A stretch of DNA of 64,000 nt from Thalassotalea sp. (GCA_029237915.1 JAQWHD010000020.1:57910-121909), one strand, 5' to 3'. Counted from the stretch's first letter, positions 28,348-37,015 are shown. Program-made: numbers and translations. The notes: generated by a model from the sequence alone, not told the origin.

Positions 28348-29859
28348 GTGAAAATAATAACTCAGGGCCTAATCGCTTATTGCATGCTGTTGGGCACCTC
28401 CCCTATAGCGAATGCGGCTAATGTAAGCCAAGAAGAAATAGCAGCGATTAGCGTACCCAATTCAGTAGAAAGCTCAATTGGAGCGCTAAACTATCAAGAT
28501 GGCGCACCAACCAAAGAAACCGCTGAAAAACTGTATGACTATGTAGACTTAATGCATGCGGTGAAAGCCTATAACGATAACCAAGCGCCAGCATCTATGT
28601 TTGCAATGCGCCGTGGTTATCAATCGCTTGGTGTTCATAAATCAAATCAAGTGATTATTCATGAGAAACCGCAAGATGCTAATGCAATTTATTTAGTCGC
28701 CAACTCTCAAACCTTATATGTATTTAATTTTCTAGACTTAAAAACTGACGGCCCATTAGTTTTAGAATCGTCTCCAAAGACGTTAGGTTTTTTAAACAGC
28801 ATGTGGCAAACCCATATTGCTGATATTGGCGTTACTGGTGCCGATAAAGGTAAAGGCGGTAAGTACCTTATTCTACCTCCGAATTACCAAGGTGAAGTAC
28901 CTAAAGGCTACATAGTTATTCGTTCACCTACTTATGGTATTTGGTATGCCAGTCGTGGTTTTTTAACTAACGGCAACCCTGAGCCGAGCCTGAGTATAAT
29001 TAAAAATAGTTTGCGAATATATCCATTAGCAAAAGCAAATAACCCACCAAAAACTGAATTTATTGATGCTACCGGTAAGCAATACAACACAGTAACCCGC
29101 AATGACTTTCAATTTTTTGAAGACCTTAACGCTGTAGTTCAGGCCGAGCCTATTGACTCTTTAGGTGCTGAACGTCGTGGTGTACTTAAAGCCATAGGTA
29201 TCGAGAAAGGTAAACAATTTTCCCCTGATGCTCGCATGAAAGGTATTTTGACCGATGCAGTAAATATTGGCCACGGTTACTTCCGCGCTTTATGGTGGCA
29301 ACCAAAAGACAAAGCTAATGCATCGTACCCAGACGATAAAAATAGCCATTGGATGACGGGCTTTCCCAACCGCAATACTACCTTTATTGAAAAAGGCGCA
29401 ATGGAATTGAATTCACGTCTACGTATGCACGGTATTGGTACGGGGGTAACTCCTGCTATGTCATCTGTAGCAGCGGGGAAAGGTTCTGATTATGCCTTTG
29501 TGTTTGTCGATAAAGAGGGGGAACGTTTTGATGGCGGTCAAACTTATAAACTAACATTACCGGCAAATATTCCGGTTGCTAATTTTTGGTCGATTATTGT
29601 CTATGACGCACAAACGCGATCTTATTTGCCTACTAGTCAATCAGGGGCAATGTTGAGTAGTGTTTTTGATGGCCTTAAGGCTAATGCAGATGGGTCAACC
29701 GATATTTACTTTGGCCCTAAAGCACCAAAGGGGCATGAAAGTAATTGGCTTGAAACCTTACCTAATAAAAGTTGGTTTATTTGTTTACGTATGTATGGGC
29801 CAACAGAAGCTTGGTTGAATGCAACATGGCGTCCAAGTGAAATTGAATTATTAAAATAA
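28348..29859 (+). CDS. DUF1254/DUF1214 secreted protein
   Basis: I prefer the GTG at 28348: AAGGAG lies about 7 bases upstream, and the product then begins with a compact signal peptide (K-I-I-T-Q-G-L-I-A-Y ... I-A-N-A). The in-frame ATG at 28294 would add 18 residues with no ribosome-binding site. The mature protein (503 residues with signal) has a DUF1254 domain in the first half (R-R-G-Y-Q-S-L-G ... Y-L-V-A-N-S-Q-T-L-Y) and a DUF1214 domain at the end (P-V-A-N-F-W-S-I-I-V-Y-D-A-Q-T-R-S-Y-L). These periplasmic proteins are widespread, but their biochemical role is unsettled. It lies in a segment bounded by the two ligA-tail copies. Confidence 0.85.
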   Translation: MKIITQGLIAYCMLLGTSPIANAANVSQEEIAAISVPNSVESSIGALNYQDGAPTKETAEKLYDYVDLMHAVKAYNDNQAPASMFAMRRGYQSLGVHKSNQVIIHEKPQDANAIYLVANSQTLYVFNFLDLKTDGPLVLESSPKTLGFLNSMWQTHIADIGVTGADKGKGGKYLILPPNYQGEVPKGYIVIRSPTYGIWYASRGFLTNGNPEPSLSIIKNSLRIYPLAKANNPPKTEFIDATGKQYNTVTRNDFQFFEDLNAVVQAEPIDSLGAERRGVLKAIGIEKGKQFSPDARMKGILTDAVNIGHGYFRALWWQPKDKANASYPDDKNSHWMTGFPNRNTTFIEKGAMELNSRLRMHGIGTGVTPAMSSVAAGKGSDYAFVFVDKEGERFDGGQTYKLTLPANIPVANFWSIIVYDAQTRSYLPTSQSGAMLSSVFDGLKANADGSTDIYFGPKAPKGHESNWLETLPNKSWFICLRMYGPTEAWLNATWRPSEIELLK

Positions 29860-30082
29860 GCTTAACTAGACTTGCTTTGCTGTTATTCATCAAACTAGAT
29901 AATAATATAGTTCAGTAAGTCTATCTTAGAATAATGAATTAATTTTCTAACGTATTCAACTTAGAAAATTAAGTAAGATACAATAATAGTGTATTTTTAT
30001 TAAAATGATGGATAGAATCGGATTTTTAAAAATTAAAATCCCCCACAGTATAAGTTGTTAGGCATCTAATAATAGGCATGAG

Positions 30083-30475
30083 ATGAATTCAGAAAAAATT
30101 GTAAAAAGTACACTTAATATATCAGTACCATTAAATTTTGTAGGCGCTTATTTACTCGCTTTTCCCTCTTCATATGCTGCAAGTCTTTTTGGCTTACCTG
30201 AGAATGCTCCATTATTATATTCGTTTTTTTTGTCCTTCATTGTGCTCTTTTTTGGTTTGGCTTATGCGTGGCTAGCGCGTCAACATAATGTTTTTCAGCC
30301 ACTATTATTTGTCGGTGGTTTTTTAAAAATCGGCTTATTCTTTATAGGTTTTATTTTGTGGTTACTCGGTAGTGCAAGCGGGGAGTTCCTCGCTGTACTT
30401 ATTTGTGATCTTATTATTGGGACTATATGGTTGTGGTCATTGTATTTAAATCGAGCGAAACAAAACTCTGTATAA
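30083..30475 (+). CDS. Small four-helix membrane protein
   Basis: A 130-residue protein with four predicted helices (about 10-33, 43-64, 71-93 and 97-118) and little else. It resembles short uncharacterised integral membrane proteins; I recognise no family. It lies 223 bases after the DUF1254 gene with no clear terminator between, so co-transcription is possible. It belongs to the segment between the two ligA-tail copies. Confidence 0.6.
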   Translation: MNSEKIVKSTLNISVPLNFVGAYLLAFPSSYAASLFGLPENAPLLYSFFLSFIVLFFGLAYAWLARQHNVFQPLLFVGGFLKIGLFFIGFILWLLGSASGEFLAVLICDLIIGTIWLWSLYLNRAKQNSV

Positions 30476-30565
30476 ATACATTAGCTTGAGAGTATTTGCT
30501 ACGCATTTTTTCTATTTTTAATCGTTCAATTATTGCATCTAAACTACGCGACCACTTGCAGTTTA

Positions 30566-30595
30566 GATGATCGCGTTATTAGCTAGCCATAACGT
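30566..30595 (+). repeat. Displaced copy of the ligA 3' tail
   Basis: GATGATCGCGTTATTAGC and the following 12 bases match the ligA end at 28173 except for one base; identity fades after base 30595. It lies in non-coding DNA. A 9-base inverted repeat (ATCTAAACT 30537-30545 with AGTTTAGAT 30560-30568) overlaps its left end. Confidence 0.9.
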
Positions 30596-30644
30596 AAGTT
30601 AAATAAATAAGTTAAATAAGTTAAGCTAAAATGTCGTTTAATGA

Positions 30645-30666
30645 GTTCCTGTAGCGCAACAGGAAC
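30645..30666. other. Hairpin of unknown role
   Basis: GTTCCTGT, a 6-base loop and ACAGGAAC. It lies 58 bases before the DTW gene with no T run, so it is not a standard terminator; it may be a leader structure or a remnant. Confidence 0.5.
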
Positions 30667-30723
30667 ACATTATTAGAGCTCTTGTTCGATACAAAAATTT
30701 AAAGCGGAACAATACATAAATAA

Positions 30724-31179
30724 ATGAAAATATTCCTGCTGACCCATGAACGTGAATTGCATCGAGCAACCAATACCGGCTCTCTTGCTATAAACGATGC
30801 TAAAGGTATTGTTGAACGTATCCTTTGGGAAAGGGTGAACCCAAATAAAGAGCTTACTAAACTGATTGAAAATAATCAGGCATTGTTATTATATTCCAAA
30901 GGGGAGTCATCAAAGGCAATCGTTGAGGAATATGACAATATTATTATTATTGATGGCACATGGCAGGAATCACAAAAAATTTTCAACCACAGCCCTTATT
31001 TAAAAAATGCTCCACAATTCACTTTGCAAACATCTAATGATTCTTCATACAAACTTAGGGCTAATCAACCTAAAGGTGGGTTATGTACCATCGAGTGTAT
31101 AATTGAAGTATTAAAAATCAAAGGCGAAAATGAATTGGCAGCAGAGTTGGCAACAAAGTTTGAGCAATTTAATGGCTGA
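30724..31179 (+). CDS. DTW-domain protein (tRNA acp3U-type 3-amino-3-carboxypropyltransferase)
   Basis: A 151-residue protein with the hallmark D-G-T-W near residue 78 inside I-I-I-I-D-G-T-W-Q-E-S. The early T-N-T-G-S motif and the late Y-K-L-R-A-N-Q-P-K-G-G-L-C-T-I-E motif of the TDD/DTW family are also present. Family members TapT (YfiP) in E. coli and human DTWD1/2 add an acp group from SAM to uridine in tRNA. It is a short form lacking the N-terminal cysteine zinc site of E. coli TapT, so its target may differ. The next two small genes overlap in series behind it. Confidence 0.82.
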   Translation: MKIFLLTHERELHRATNTGSLAINDAKGIVERILWERVNPNKELTKLIENNQALLLYSKGESSKAIVEEYDNIIIIDGTWQESQKIFNHSPYLKNAPQFTLQTSNDSSYKLRANQPKGGLCTIECIIEVLKIKGENELAAELATKFEQFNG

Positions 31180-31309
31180 TAATCGACTAAAAAATCAATT
31201 TGGACACATTAATCTGGCTGTGTTTGAGCCTCACTATTTGCGCCCCATTTTAGCCAGTTATTCTATGGCGCTTGGCAAAACGTTAGAAGTATCGGAGATA
31301 ACTAAATGA
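31172..31309 (+). CDS. Putative 45-residue protein overlapping both neighbours
   Basis: An open frame from ATG 31172 (8 bases inside the end of the DTW gene) to TGA 31309, which overlaps the ATG of the SUKH gene by ATGA. It encodes M-A-D-N-R-L-K-N-Q-F-G-H-I-N-L and ends S-E-I-T-K. I recognise nothing in it and there is no good ribosome-binding site. The double overlap favours a real translationally coupled gene or the remnant of one; chance is also possible. Confidence 0.35.
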   Translation: MADNRLKNQFGHINLAVFEPHYLRPILASYSMALGKTLEVSEITK

Positions 31310-31755
31310 ATAGCATAGATCTATTCGTAAAAAACTGGGGCAGTAAAAATACTATGGCTCCAATAAATGCAGATGATATAGCAGAGCTTGAAGCAAAATT
31401 TAACGCTATTTTACCTGACTCATATAAATATTTAATATCTACTTATGGTTTGGTCCACTCACCAAATGTATTAACTAAAATTTGTGATTTAAATTCTGAT
31501 CTTTGTGAAGTTCAAGATTTCTTGAGTTTAGAAGATGTGTATTCACTATCAAAGCTATATGAAATGAGTGGCATGCCCAAAGGCCACATTTTGTTTGCGT
31601 CTGACTGTAAGGGCAACATGTTTTGTTTCAAGCTTGAAGACTGCATAAATAAGCAAACAGACTCACCCGTATGGTTTTTTGACCACGGCTTAAGTACGGT
31701 TAAAAAAGTTTCTAATTCATTCGCCGAATGGTTGAATGAGTTTAATGAGCTTTAA
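31306..31755 (+). CDS. SMI1/KNR4 (SUKH) family protein, immunity-like
   Basis: A 149-residue protein with the SUKH pattern: I-A-E-L-E-A-K-F-N-A-I-L-P-D-S-Y-K-Y-L-I-S-T-Y-G at about 26-49, then I-L-F-A-S-D-C-K-G-N-M-F-C-F near 95-108 and V-W-F-F-D-H near 121. Many SUKH proteins are immunity partners of contact-dependent or polymorphic nuclease toxins; others are housekeeping. No toxin gene is adjacent. A GGAG site precedes the start. It is an orphan immunity-type gene in an accessory patch. Confidence 0.82.
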   Translation: MNSIDLFVKNWGSKNTMAPINADDIAELEAKFNAILPDSYKYLISTYGLVHSPNVLTKICDLNSDLCEVQDFLSLEDVYSLSKLYEMSGMPKGHILFASDCKGNMFCFKLEDCINKQTDSPVWFFDHGLSTVKKVSNSFAEWLNEFNEL

Positions 31756-31873
31756 TATTGCAACCAATTGATTTTAGATAATAATTAATCGTTCGGTTGT
31801 GAGTTGATAACTCACTATAGCAAACCTGTTTATTACCCTCTATTTGGGTATTTATTAACGCATCGAGTGTATT

Positions 31874-32218
31874 TTGAATAATTCAAACATTGAAGCTAAC
31901 ATAAGTTTCCGATTTAATCGTTTAGATAAACTGCAAGCTTTTACCCTAGTGCGGGCCATTTTAGGCTCTTCATATGAAGAGCCTAAATTGGCCAGTGATT
32001 GTTATGTAGGTTATGTGCCTTTAACGAAAGAAAACCTTGACGATATAAACGATTATTACGTACGCCAAAGAATTGAGATTGAAGACTGCGATATTTTTGT
32101 TTCAGTAAATCCTACATCAGTTACAAATATTATAGAGTTACCAGCCATAGTGAATCGGATGTTAAAGTATATTGATTGTAAGCTAAGGTTTTCTTTTACT
32201 GCAGTTGTTGAGCGCTAG
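31874..32218 (+). CDS. Hypothetical protein
   Basis: A 114-residue soluble protein. Its start (TTG 31874, M-N-N-S-N-I) is uncertain because there is no good ribosome-binding site. The mix of beta strands and acidic helices (Y-V-P-L-T-K-E-N-L-D-D-I-N-D-Y-Y) and the lack of any known motif are compatible with a small immunity-like or accessory protein; I do not recognise it. It lies between the SUKH gene and the DUF3297 gene. Confidence 0.5.
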   Translation: MNNSNIEANISFRFNRLDKLQAFTLVRAILGSSYEEPKLASDCYVGYVPLTKENLDDINDYYVRQRIEIEDCDIFVSVNPTSVTNIIELPAIVNRMLKYIDCKLRFSFTAVVER

Positions 32219-32268
32219 AGCTATATTGTCTACAATAGGGTACTTTTTATTTACTTCAGGTCACCAAC

Positions 32269-32517
32269 ATGAATGACACTAAATCACAACCAGAATTACC
32301 GGATCGCCTTTCGTGTAATCCTCGCAGTCCACACCATGTGGAAGAAATTTTTGAGCACAATATCGGTATTAAAATTAACGGCAAAGAGCGCAATGATGTT
32401 GAAGAGTATTGCATCAGTGAAGGTTGGATAAAAATTCCTTCGCCAAAAGCATTAGACCGTCGCGGACAACCGCTTTTGATCACGCTTAAAGGTAAGGTTG
32501 AAGCCTTTTACAGCTAA
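32269..32517 (+). CDS. DUF3297 family protein
   Basis: An 82-residue protein that matches the conserved DUF3297 pattern: L-P-D-R-L-S-C-N-P-R-S-P-H-H near the start, then G-I-K-I-N-G-K-E-R-N-D-V-E-E-Y-C-I-S-E-G-W and K-A-L-D-R-R-G. The family is small, cytoplasmic and uncharacterised, and common in proteobacteria. It is followed by the convergent LysR gene. Confidence 0.85.
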   Translation: MNDTKSQPELPDRLSCNPRSPHHVEEIFEHNIGIKINGKERNDVEEYCISEGWIKIPSPKALDRRGQPLLITLKGKVEAFYS

Positions 32518-32624
32518 TCTGTTTTGCGCATCTAGTCTTCATTTTGAAGATTAGACGCGCATAAATCATCGCAGTTATTGGTAACTTATAATTTCCCTAT
32601 CTTATTCCACTTACTCTACTAGTC

Positions 32625-33518
32625 TTATTTATTTTCAGTCGCAGAATTCACTATTTCAAGAATAGCTGGGTGTTTTAATCTGCGCTCAGGAGAAATAATA
32701 TAATAGGATTCTTTTATTTCTGCCGTGCGGCCTAGAATCTTAACTCCATATTTTTCTACAATGTGATCTTCAATAAGAGTCGGGCTACAAAATACCCCTG
32801 AGCCTGTTTTAGCAAATGACTTCATTAAAGCACTGTCATCGAATTCAGCAATGATATTTGGCGTTATGTTTTTCTTTTCTAGCCACGCAGATATCGACGG
32901 TCTTACCGCAGACTTTTTACTTTGAATAAGCCAAGGTAAGTCAGATAAATTGTCAGGAAATTCTTTATTACAAGTTTTTAATAAACTTTGAGCGGCAAAA
33001 AAAGTGAAACCACTTTCAACCAGTTGATGATTATATGCTTTAACATGACTACCTAACTGAAGGGGCTGATCTGTTAAAATACAATCAATTTTATTAACCG
33101 ATAAATCGGCTAGTAAGTGGTTCATTTCTCCCTCTTGGCATATCAATCGAACGGACTCATTCATCTTAAGTACAGGAGATAGTAATTGGTGTCCAAGAAC
33201 TTTAGGTATAACGTTTGTAATTCCGACCGTAAATGTATGCCATAGCCCTGGCTGTTTTCTTTTTAAGATATTTTTAATTTCATCGCCCAGTTGAAATATC
33301 TCTTCTGCATAACTGAAAATAAGTAATCCCATCTCAGACAAAAATAATTTTTTGCCTTTTCGATCAAATAAGTTAACCCCTATATTAGCTTCAAAATTAG
33401 TTATTTGACCGCTTATTGTCTGCGGTGTCAGATTTAACCTGGTACTAGCTTTGGTGATGCTACCTTCTGTAGCAACAACATAAAAATAAAACAAATGATT
33501 ATAATTTAATGGAGTCAT
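32625..33518 (-). CDS. LysR-family regulator, NhaR-like
   Basis: A 297-residue LysR protein. The N-terminal helix-turn-helix (about 4-62) reads N-Y-N-H-L-F-Y-F-Y-V-V-A-T-E-G-S-I-T-K-A, then L-N-L-T-P-Q-T-I-S-G-Q-I, which is the NhaR-type signature rather than a generic LysR. The effector domain covers about 90-290. NhaR in E. coli activates nhaA in response to Na+. Here it is divergent from a small block that leads into the Mrp antiporter operon, so control of that operon is a reasonable inference. No nhaA lies nearby. Confidence 0.8.
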   Translation of the reverse strand: MTPLNYNHLFYFYVVATEGSITKASTRLNLTPQTISGQITNFEANIGVNLFDRKGKKLFLSEMGLLIFSYAEEIFQLGDEIKNILKRKQPGLWHTFTVGITNVIPKVLGHQLLSPVLKMNESVRLICQEGEMNHLLADLSVNKIDCILTDQPLQLGSHVKAYNHQLVESGFTFFAAQSLLKTCNKEFPDNLSDLPWLIQSKKSAVRPSISAWLEKKNITPNIIAEFDDSALMKSFAKTGSGVFCSPTLIEDHIVEKYGVKILGRTAEIKESYYIISPERRLKHPAILEIVNSATENK

Positions 33519-33698
33519 AGAAGTCTTACGTAAGTTTTTTTCGAAGTAAAAGTTAATAATATTCGAATTTACCTACAACAGCAAGTGGGCTATAAATTAT
33601 ATACAACCGATAAATTACTGCTTTGGATAATAATGACACGGTATAAAAAATCTTCTTTCTTATTAAACTCGACCAATTCTGCTATTAAATCTAACTCA

Positions 33699-34145
33699 AT
33701 GAAAAATATGAGTTTAAGTTTGGTATTAGTGGCGACGATGTTATCAATGCCGGCATTGGCAGAGCAAGTAAGCGATAAAGAAGAATACATAATTAAGTCA
33801 TGTAATTCTTATAAAGAGGGGGCTGATGAAACTAAAACATTAGCTTGTGGAATTTACATTCGAGGATTCTTTTATGGTGTACTCAATTCAGGTAATACCG
33901 ATGTATTGAAAATTGAAAAGAATAGTAAAAGTAGCTCAAGTTTTGTTGAAAGAGCTTATGCAAATAGAGTGGGGAGAAAACCAGAACGTAAGCCATTAGC
34001 GGGTTCTTGTTTAACAGTGGAACAGTTAAAGGAAAAAATTGTAAACAACCTTTCCGATGCTTCACTTGCAACGTTTGGCTCAATTAACCAAGTAAATACG
34101 TTTCTAATAAATACGTTAACTGCAGCGTGTTCTCCAGAAAATTAA
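33699..34145 (+). CDS. Secreted protein, possibly Rap1a/Tai-like
   Basis: I chose the ATG at 33699 because it gives a clean signal peptide (M-K-N-M-S-L-S-L-V-L-V-A-T-M-L ... A-L-A) and a 148-residue product; the longer in-frame option from GTG 33585 would bury that signal. No start has a strong ribosome-binding site. The mature part has four cysteines: I-I-K-S-C, A-C-G-I-Y-I-R-G-F-F-Y-G, G-S-C-L-T-V-E-Q-L and A-A-C-S-P. This resembles the Rap1a/Tai fold of T6SS immunity proteins, but the match is loose. It precedes the HPF-like gene by 7 bases. Confidence 0.5.
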   Translation: MKNMSLSLVLVATMLSMPALAEQVSDKEEYIIKSCNSYKEGADETKTLACGIYIRGFFYGVLNSGNTDVLKIEKNSKSSSSFVERAYANRVGRKPERKPLAGSCLTVEQLKEKIVNNLSDASLATFGSINQVNTFLINTLTAACSPEN

Positions 34146-34152
34146 TTAAATA

Positions 34153-34449
34153 ATGAAGATTATTGTTCAAAATGGTTTAAATGAATCAGACGGCTCCATA
34201 GAGGACTATATTCAGCGCATGATCAGGCTTGCCCTATCAAAAGCAGCTGCGAATATATCATCTATTACTTTCTGTCTTTCTGATGTTATGGGCAAAAATG
34301 GTAAATATGAAAAGCACTGTTTACTGACCATTTCATTGCATAACCTAGCAAATATAGTGATAGAGGAAGCTCAACCTGATCTCTATGTTGCTATTGACCG
34401 TGTTATTCAAAAAGCAACTAGAAAGTTATCGAGAAAACTGTCATCTTAA
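34153..34449 (+). CDS. Ribosome hibernation factor-like (HPF/RaiA family) paralogue
   Basis: A 98-residue protein with the HPF layout: an early helix (Y-I-Q-R-M-I-R-L-A-L-S-K-A-A), strand I-S-S-I-T-F-C-L-S-D-V-M-G near 39, then K-H-C-L-L-T-I-S-L-H-N near 57, and Q-P-D-L-Y-V-A-I-D-R-V-I-Q-K-A-T-R-K-L-S-R at 77-97, which matches the D-L-Y-A-A-I-D end of HPF. HPF proteins bind the 30S decoding site and promote dormant ribosomes. This is not the usual rpoN-linked hpf. It sits 61 bases before mrpE. Confidence 0.75.
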   Translation: MKIIVQNGLNESDGSIEDYIQRMIRLALSKAAANISSITFCLSDVMGKNGKYEKHCLLTISLHNLANIVIEEAQPDLYVAIDRVIQKATRKLSRKLSS

Positions 34450-34510
34450 CAACGAGTAAATATTTAACTCTAAATAAAGTGACGTTTATAGAAACTATTA
34501 TTGAGGATTT

Positions 34511-34981
34511 ATGAAACATACAATCAGTTTATTTGTAACTTTAGCTGCATTTTGGCTGTTTAATTCCGGCCACTATAATCTGCTGATCTTATCGCTTGGT
34601 TTGGTGTCTATCGCTTTCATTATATTTATTGCTGATAAAATGGACGTTGTTGACCAAGAATCTCAACCTTTATATTTATCGCGTAATATCTTTGGTTATT
34701 ACTTTTGGTTAATTAAAGAGATTATCAAAGCAAATAGCACCGTAGTTAAACATATATGGCTTGGTAAAAAGAGTATTTCACCTGCACTTAGAAGAATTAA
34801 CATCAGCCAAGAAACCGATATGGGCAAAGTCATCTATGCCAACTCCATAACTCTGACCCCAGGTACTGTTGCGATTGATTTAGTTGAAGATGAAATTCTT
34901 GTTCACGCCTTAATTGCTAAGGATATTGATTCATTAGAGAACGGTGAAATGGATCGCCGAGTAACGTTGTTGGAGATATGA
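34511..34981 (+). CDS. mrpE: Mrp antiporter subunit E
   Basis: A 156-residue MnhE/MrpE-family membrane protein with two N-terminal helices. The conserved Y-F-W-L-I-K-E-I-I-K-A-N region lies near 69-80, and a soluble end carries A-N-S-I-T-L-T-P-G-T-V-A-I-D at 110-123, the family signature. GAGGA upstream supports the start. It opens a nine-gene operon in which most neighbours overlap by 1-4 bases. MrpE is needed for assembly or stability of the antiporter complex. Confidence 0.93.
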   Translation: MKHTISLFVTLAAFWLFNSGHYNLLILSLGLVSIAFIIFIADKMDVVDQESQPLYLSRNIFGYYFWLIKEIIKANSTVVKHIWLGKKSISPALRRINISQETDMGKVIYANSITLTPGTVAIDLVEDEILVHALIAKDIDSLENGEMDRRVTLLEI

Positions 34982-35274
34982 TGTTAATTGCTGCAACACT
35001 CGCTATTTTTGTCGCTATGCTTCTAGCTATATTTAGAGGCATTGCAGGGCCAACATTATATGACCGAATTCTAGCGGTTAATATGTTTGGTACTAAGACT
35101 GTTTTGCTTATCTCATTATTGGGTTTTGTGATGGGACGACCTGAATTTTTGGATATTGCTATTGTTTATGCACTGATTAACTTCATCAGTGTTATTGGCG
35201 TATTACGCTATTCTGATACCGATCAATTTAAGCACAGACAGTCCAATGATAAACCAACAGAGAAGGAGTTATAG
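34978..35274 (+). CDS. mrpF: Mrp antiporter subunit F
   Basis: A 98-residue MnhF/MrpF protein with three helices and the family pattern R-G-I-A-G-P-T-L-Y-D-R-I-L-A-V-N (20-35) followed by D-I-A-I-V-Y-A-L-I-N-F near 62. Its start overlaps the mrpE stop as ATGA, which implies coupled translation. The C-terminal tail is charged and cytoplasmic. Confidence 0.92.
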   Translation: MMLIAATLAIFVAMLLAIFRGIAGPTLYDRILAVNMFGTKTVLLISLLGFVMGRPEFLDIAIVYALINFISVIGVLRYSDTDQFKHRQSNDKPTEKEL

Positions 35275-35625
35275 GTGGAAATTTTACTATCTATTACTAG
35301 TGGCTTATTTTTATTTATTGGCAGCTTTCTGTGTATTTCAGGTGGCGTAGGAATTATTCGTTTTCCTGATTTTTATACTCGCATGCATGCTGCAGGTGTT
35401 ACAGATACTTTAGGTTCGGCCATGATTTTAACTGGCTTGATGTTTCAAAGTGGTGATTTATTAGTATTTGCTAAGCTCGTTATGGTGTTATTACTGATCT
35501 TATTAGTAGGTCCTACAACCAGCCATGTACTAGCTAAAGCTGCTTTTCATAACGGTTTATTACCACAGGGGTTAAATACCCTTAGTAAAAGTGACGACAA
35601 GGAAGATACCTCATCGAATACTTGA
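35275..35625 (+). CDS. mrpG: Mrp antiporter subunit G
   Basis: A 116-residue MnhG/MrpG protein with three helices and the signature G-I-I-R-F-P-D-F-Y-T-R-M-H-A-A-G-V-T-D-T-L-G (26-47). The GTG start directly follows the mrpF stop, with AAGGAG upstream. Its stop overlaps the TTG start of the next gene. Confidence 0.93.
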   Translation: MEILLSITSGLFLFIGSFLCISGGVGIIRFPDFYTRMHAAGVTDTLGSAMILTGLMFQSGDLLVFAKLVMVLLLILLVGPTTSHVLAKAAFHNGLLPQGLNTLSKSDDKEDTSSNT

Positions 35626-36635
35626 TTAATATCGTACTACTTAGTTTATTAGTGGTAATTGCCATAGCGATTATTCGCATGAAAGATTTGTTCGCAGTCG
35701 TTATGCTTACAGGTATCTATGGACTGCTATCGGCAAGTTTTTTTGTTGCTATGGATGCGGTAGACGTTGCTTTTACTGAAGCTGCCGTTGGGGCAGGTAT
35801 ATCAACTTTATTAATGCTCGTTGCTATAACTATGACTGGCCGCAAAGAAAAAGTAACACGCCATAAGCCCTTTGCTGCCTTATTTATCGTTCTTATAACT
35901 GGTGGCTTACTTATTTACGGAACACTGGATATGCCACTTTTTGGCTCTGCCGATGCGCCCATTCACAGCCATGTTGCTCCTCGTTATCTTAATGACTCAA
36001 TGCAAGAAATTGGCATTCCTAATGTCGTTACTTCGGTATTAGCAAGTTATCGAGCATTTGATACTTTTGGTGAGGTAGTTGTTATCTTTACTGCAGGGAT
36101 CGGAGTATTAGCGCTGTTATTTGTCCCTCGTCGCAAAGAGGAAGATGAAAAAATAGCATCAATTAATGACTCAATGCATGAGCATCATCTTGTTATTCGT
36201 ATAATCACTAAAATGTTGATCCCGTTTATCTTGTTATTTGCCCTTTATGTGCAATTTCATGGTGATTACGGCCCCGGAGGCGGCTTTCAAGCTGGGGTTA
36301 TTTTTTCTTCAGCCATTGTTTTATATACCATGCTGTTTGGCTTAAGTACTGCGCGTAAAGTAATTAACCAAGGCTTTATTCAGCTTATGGCCGCGTTTGG
36401 TGTTTTATTTTATGGTTGCGTTGGTATTGCTTCGTTAATGAATGGTGGTAACTTCTTCGATTACAATGTGTTATCTGACGATCCTGTTGCAGGTCAGCAC
36501 TTAGGTATTCTTTTAATTGAATGGGGGGTAGGGGTCACGGTAGCTGCAATTATGATTATTATATTCTTCAGTTTTGCCGGGCGTCGTGAATTACAACAGC
36601 ATAGTGAAAATAATAAAAACAGGGAATCATTATAA
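35622..36635 (+). CDS. mrpB: Fused MrpA C-terminal (DUF4040) and MrpB subunit
   Basis: A 337-residue protein starting at TTG within TTGA. The first 75 or so residues form a DUF4040 domain like the C-terminal part of MrpA (M-K-D-L-F-A-V-V-M-L-T-G-I-Y-G-L and A-F-T-E-A-A-V-G-A-G). The second half is a MnhB/MrpB domain with F-H-G-D-Y-G-P-G-G-G-F-Q-A-G-V (about 208-222) and G-G-N-F-F-D-Y. The NuoL-like part of a classical MrpA is absent here; that role may fall to the extra MrpD-like subunits further on. Confidence 0.9.
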   Translation: MINIVLLSLLVVIAIAIIRMKDLFAVVMLTGIYGLLSASFFVAMDAVDVAFTEAAVGAGISTLLMLVAITMTGRKEKVTRHKPFAALFIVLITGGLLIYGTLDMPLFGSADAPIHSHVAPRYLNDSMQEIGIPNVVTSVLASYRAFDTFGEVVVIFTAGIGVLALLFVPRRKEEDEKIASINDSMHEHHLVIRIITKMLIPFILLFALYVQFHGDYGPGGGFQAGVIFSSAIVLYTMLFGLSTARKVINQGFIQLMAAFGVLFYGCVGIASLMNGGNFFDYNVLSDDPVAGQHLGILLIEWGVGVTVAAIMIIIFFSFAGRRELQQHSENNKNRESL

Positions 36636-37015
36636 TGTTAATGGGGCTTTTCAATAATTGGGTTGTTATTGTGCTTATGATGAGCGGTTTATATATCGTC
36701 ATTGCTCATGGCAATTTAATCAAAAAATTAGTTGGTCTAACAATATTCCAAACATCTGTATTTATATTTTATATCAGCATGGCAAAAGTTAATGGTGGTA
36801 GCGCTCCTATTTTGTCTGAAAATATATCTTTATACTCCAACCCCTTACCTCATGTGCTAATTCTTACGGCCATTGTAGTTGGTATCGCGACTACCGCTTT
36901 AGGTTTGTCATTAGTGGTTCGCTTAAAAGAATCGTATGGCACAATTGAAGAAGAAGAAATTCAACGCCAAGATAATCAGCAAAATCAGGCCCTAAATAAA
37001 GAGAGGGATAAATAG
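36635..37015 (+). CDS. mrpC: Mrp antiporter subunit C (NuoK-like)
   Basis: A 126-residue MnhC/MrpC protein, homologous to NuoK of complex I, with three helices and the conserved L-P-H-V-L-I-L-T-A-I-V-V-G-I-A-T-T-A segment (76-93). It starts one base inside the preceding stop codon (TAATG), with AGGGA upstream. The C-terminal tail is Gln- and charge-rich. Confidence 0.93.
   Translation: MLMGLFNNWVVIVLMMSGLYIVIAHGNLIKKLVGLTIFQTSVFIFYISMAKVNGGSAPILSENISLYSNPLPHVLILTAIVVGIATTALGLSLVVRLKESYGTIEEEEIQRQDNQQNQALNKERDK

Noticed and set aside
30530..30600. Integron attC-like site at the inverted repeat beside the ligA-tail copy
   Set aside because: The core sites (RYYYAAC and GTTRRRY) with the expected spacing are absent and there is no integrase gene.
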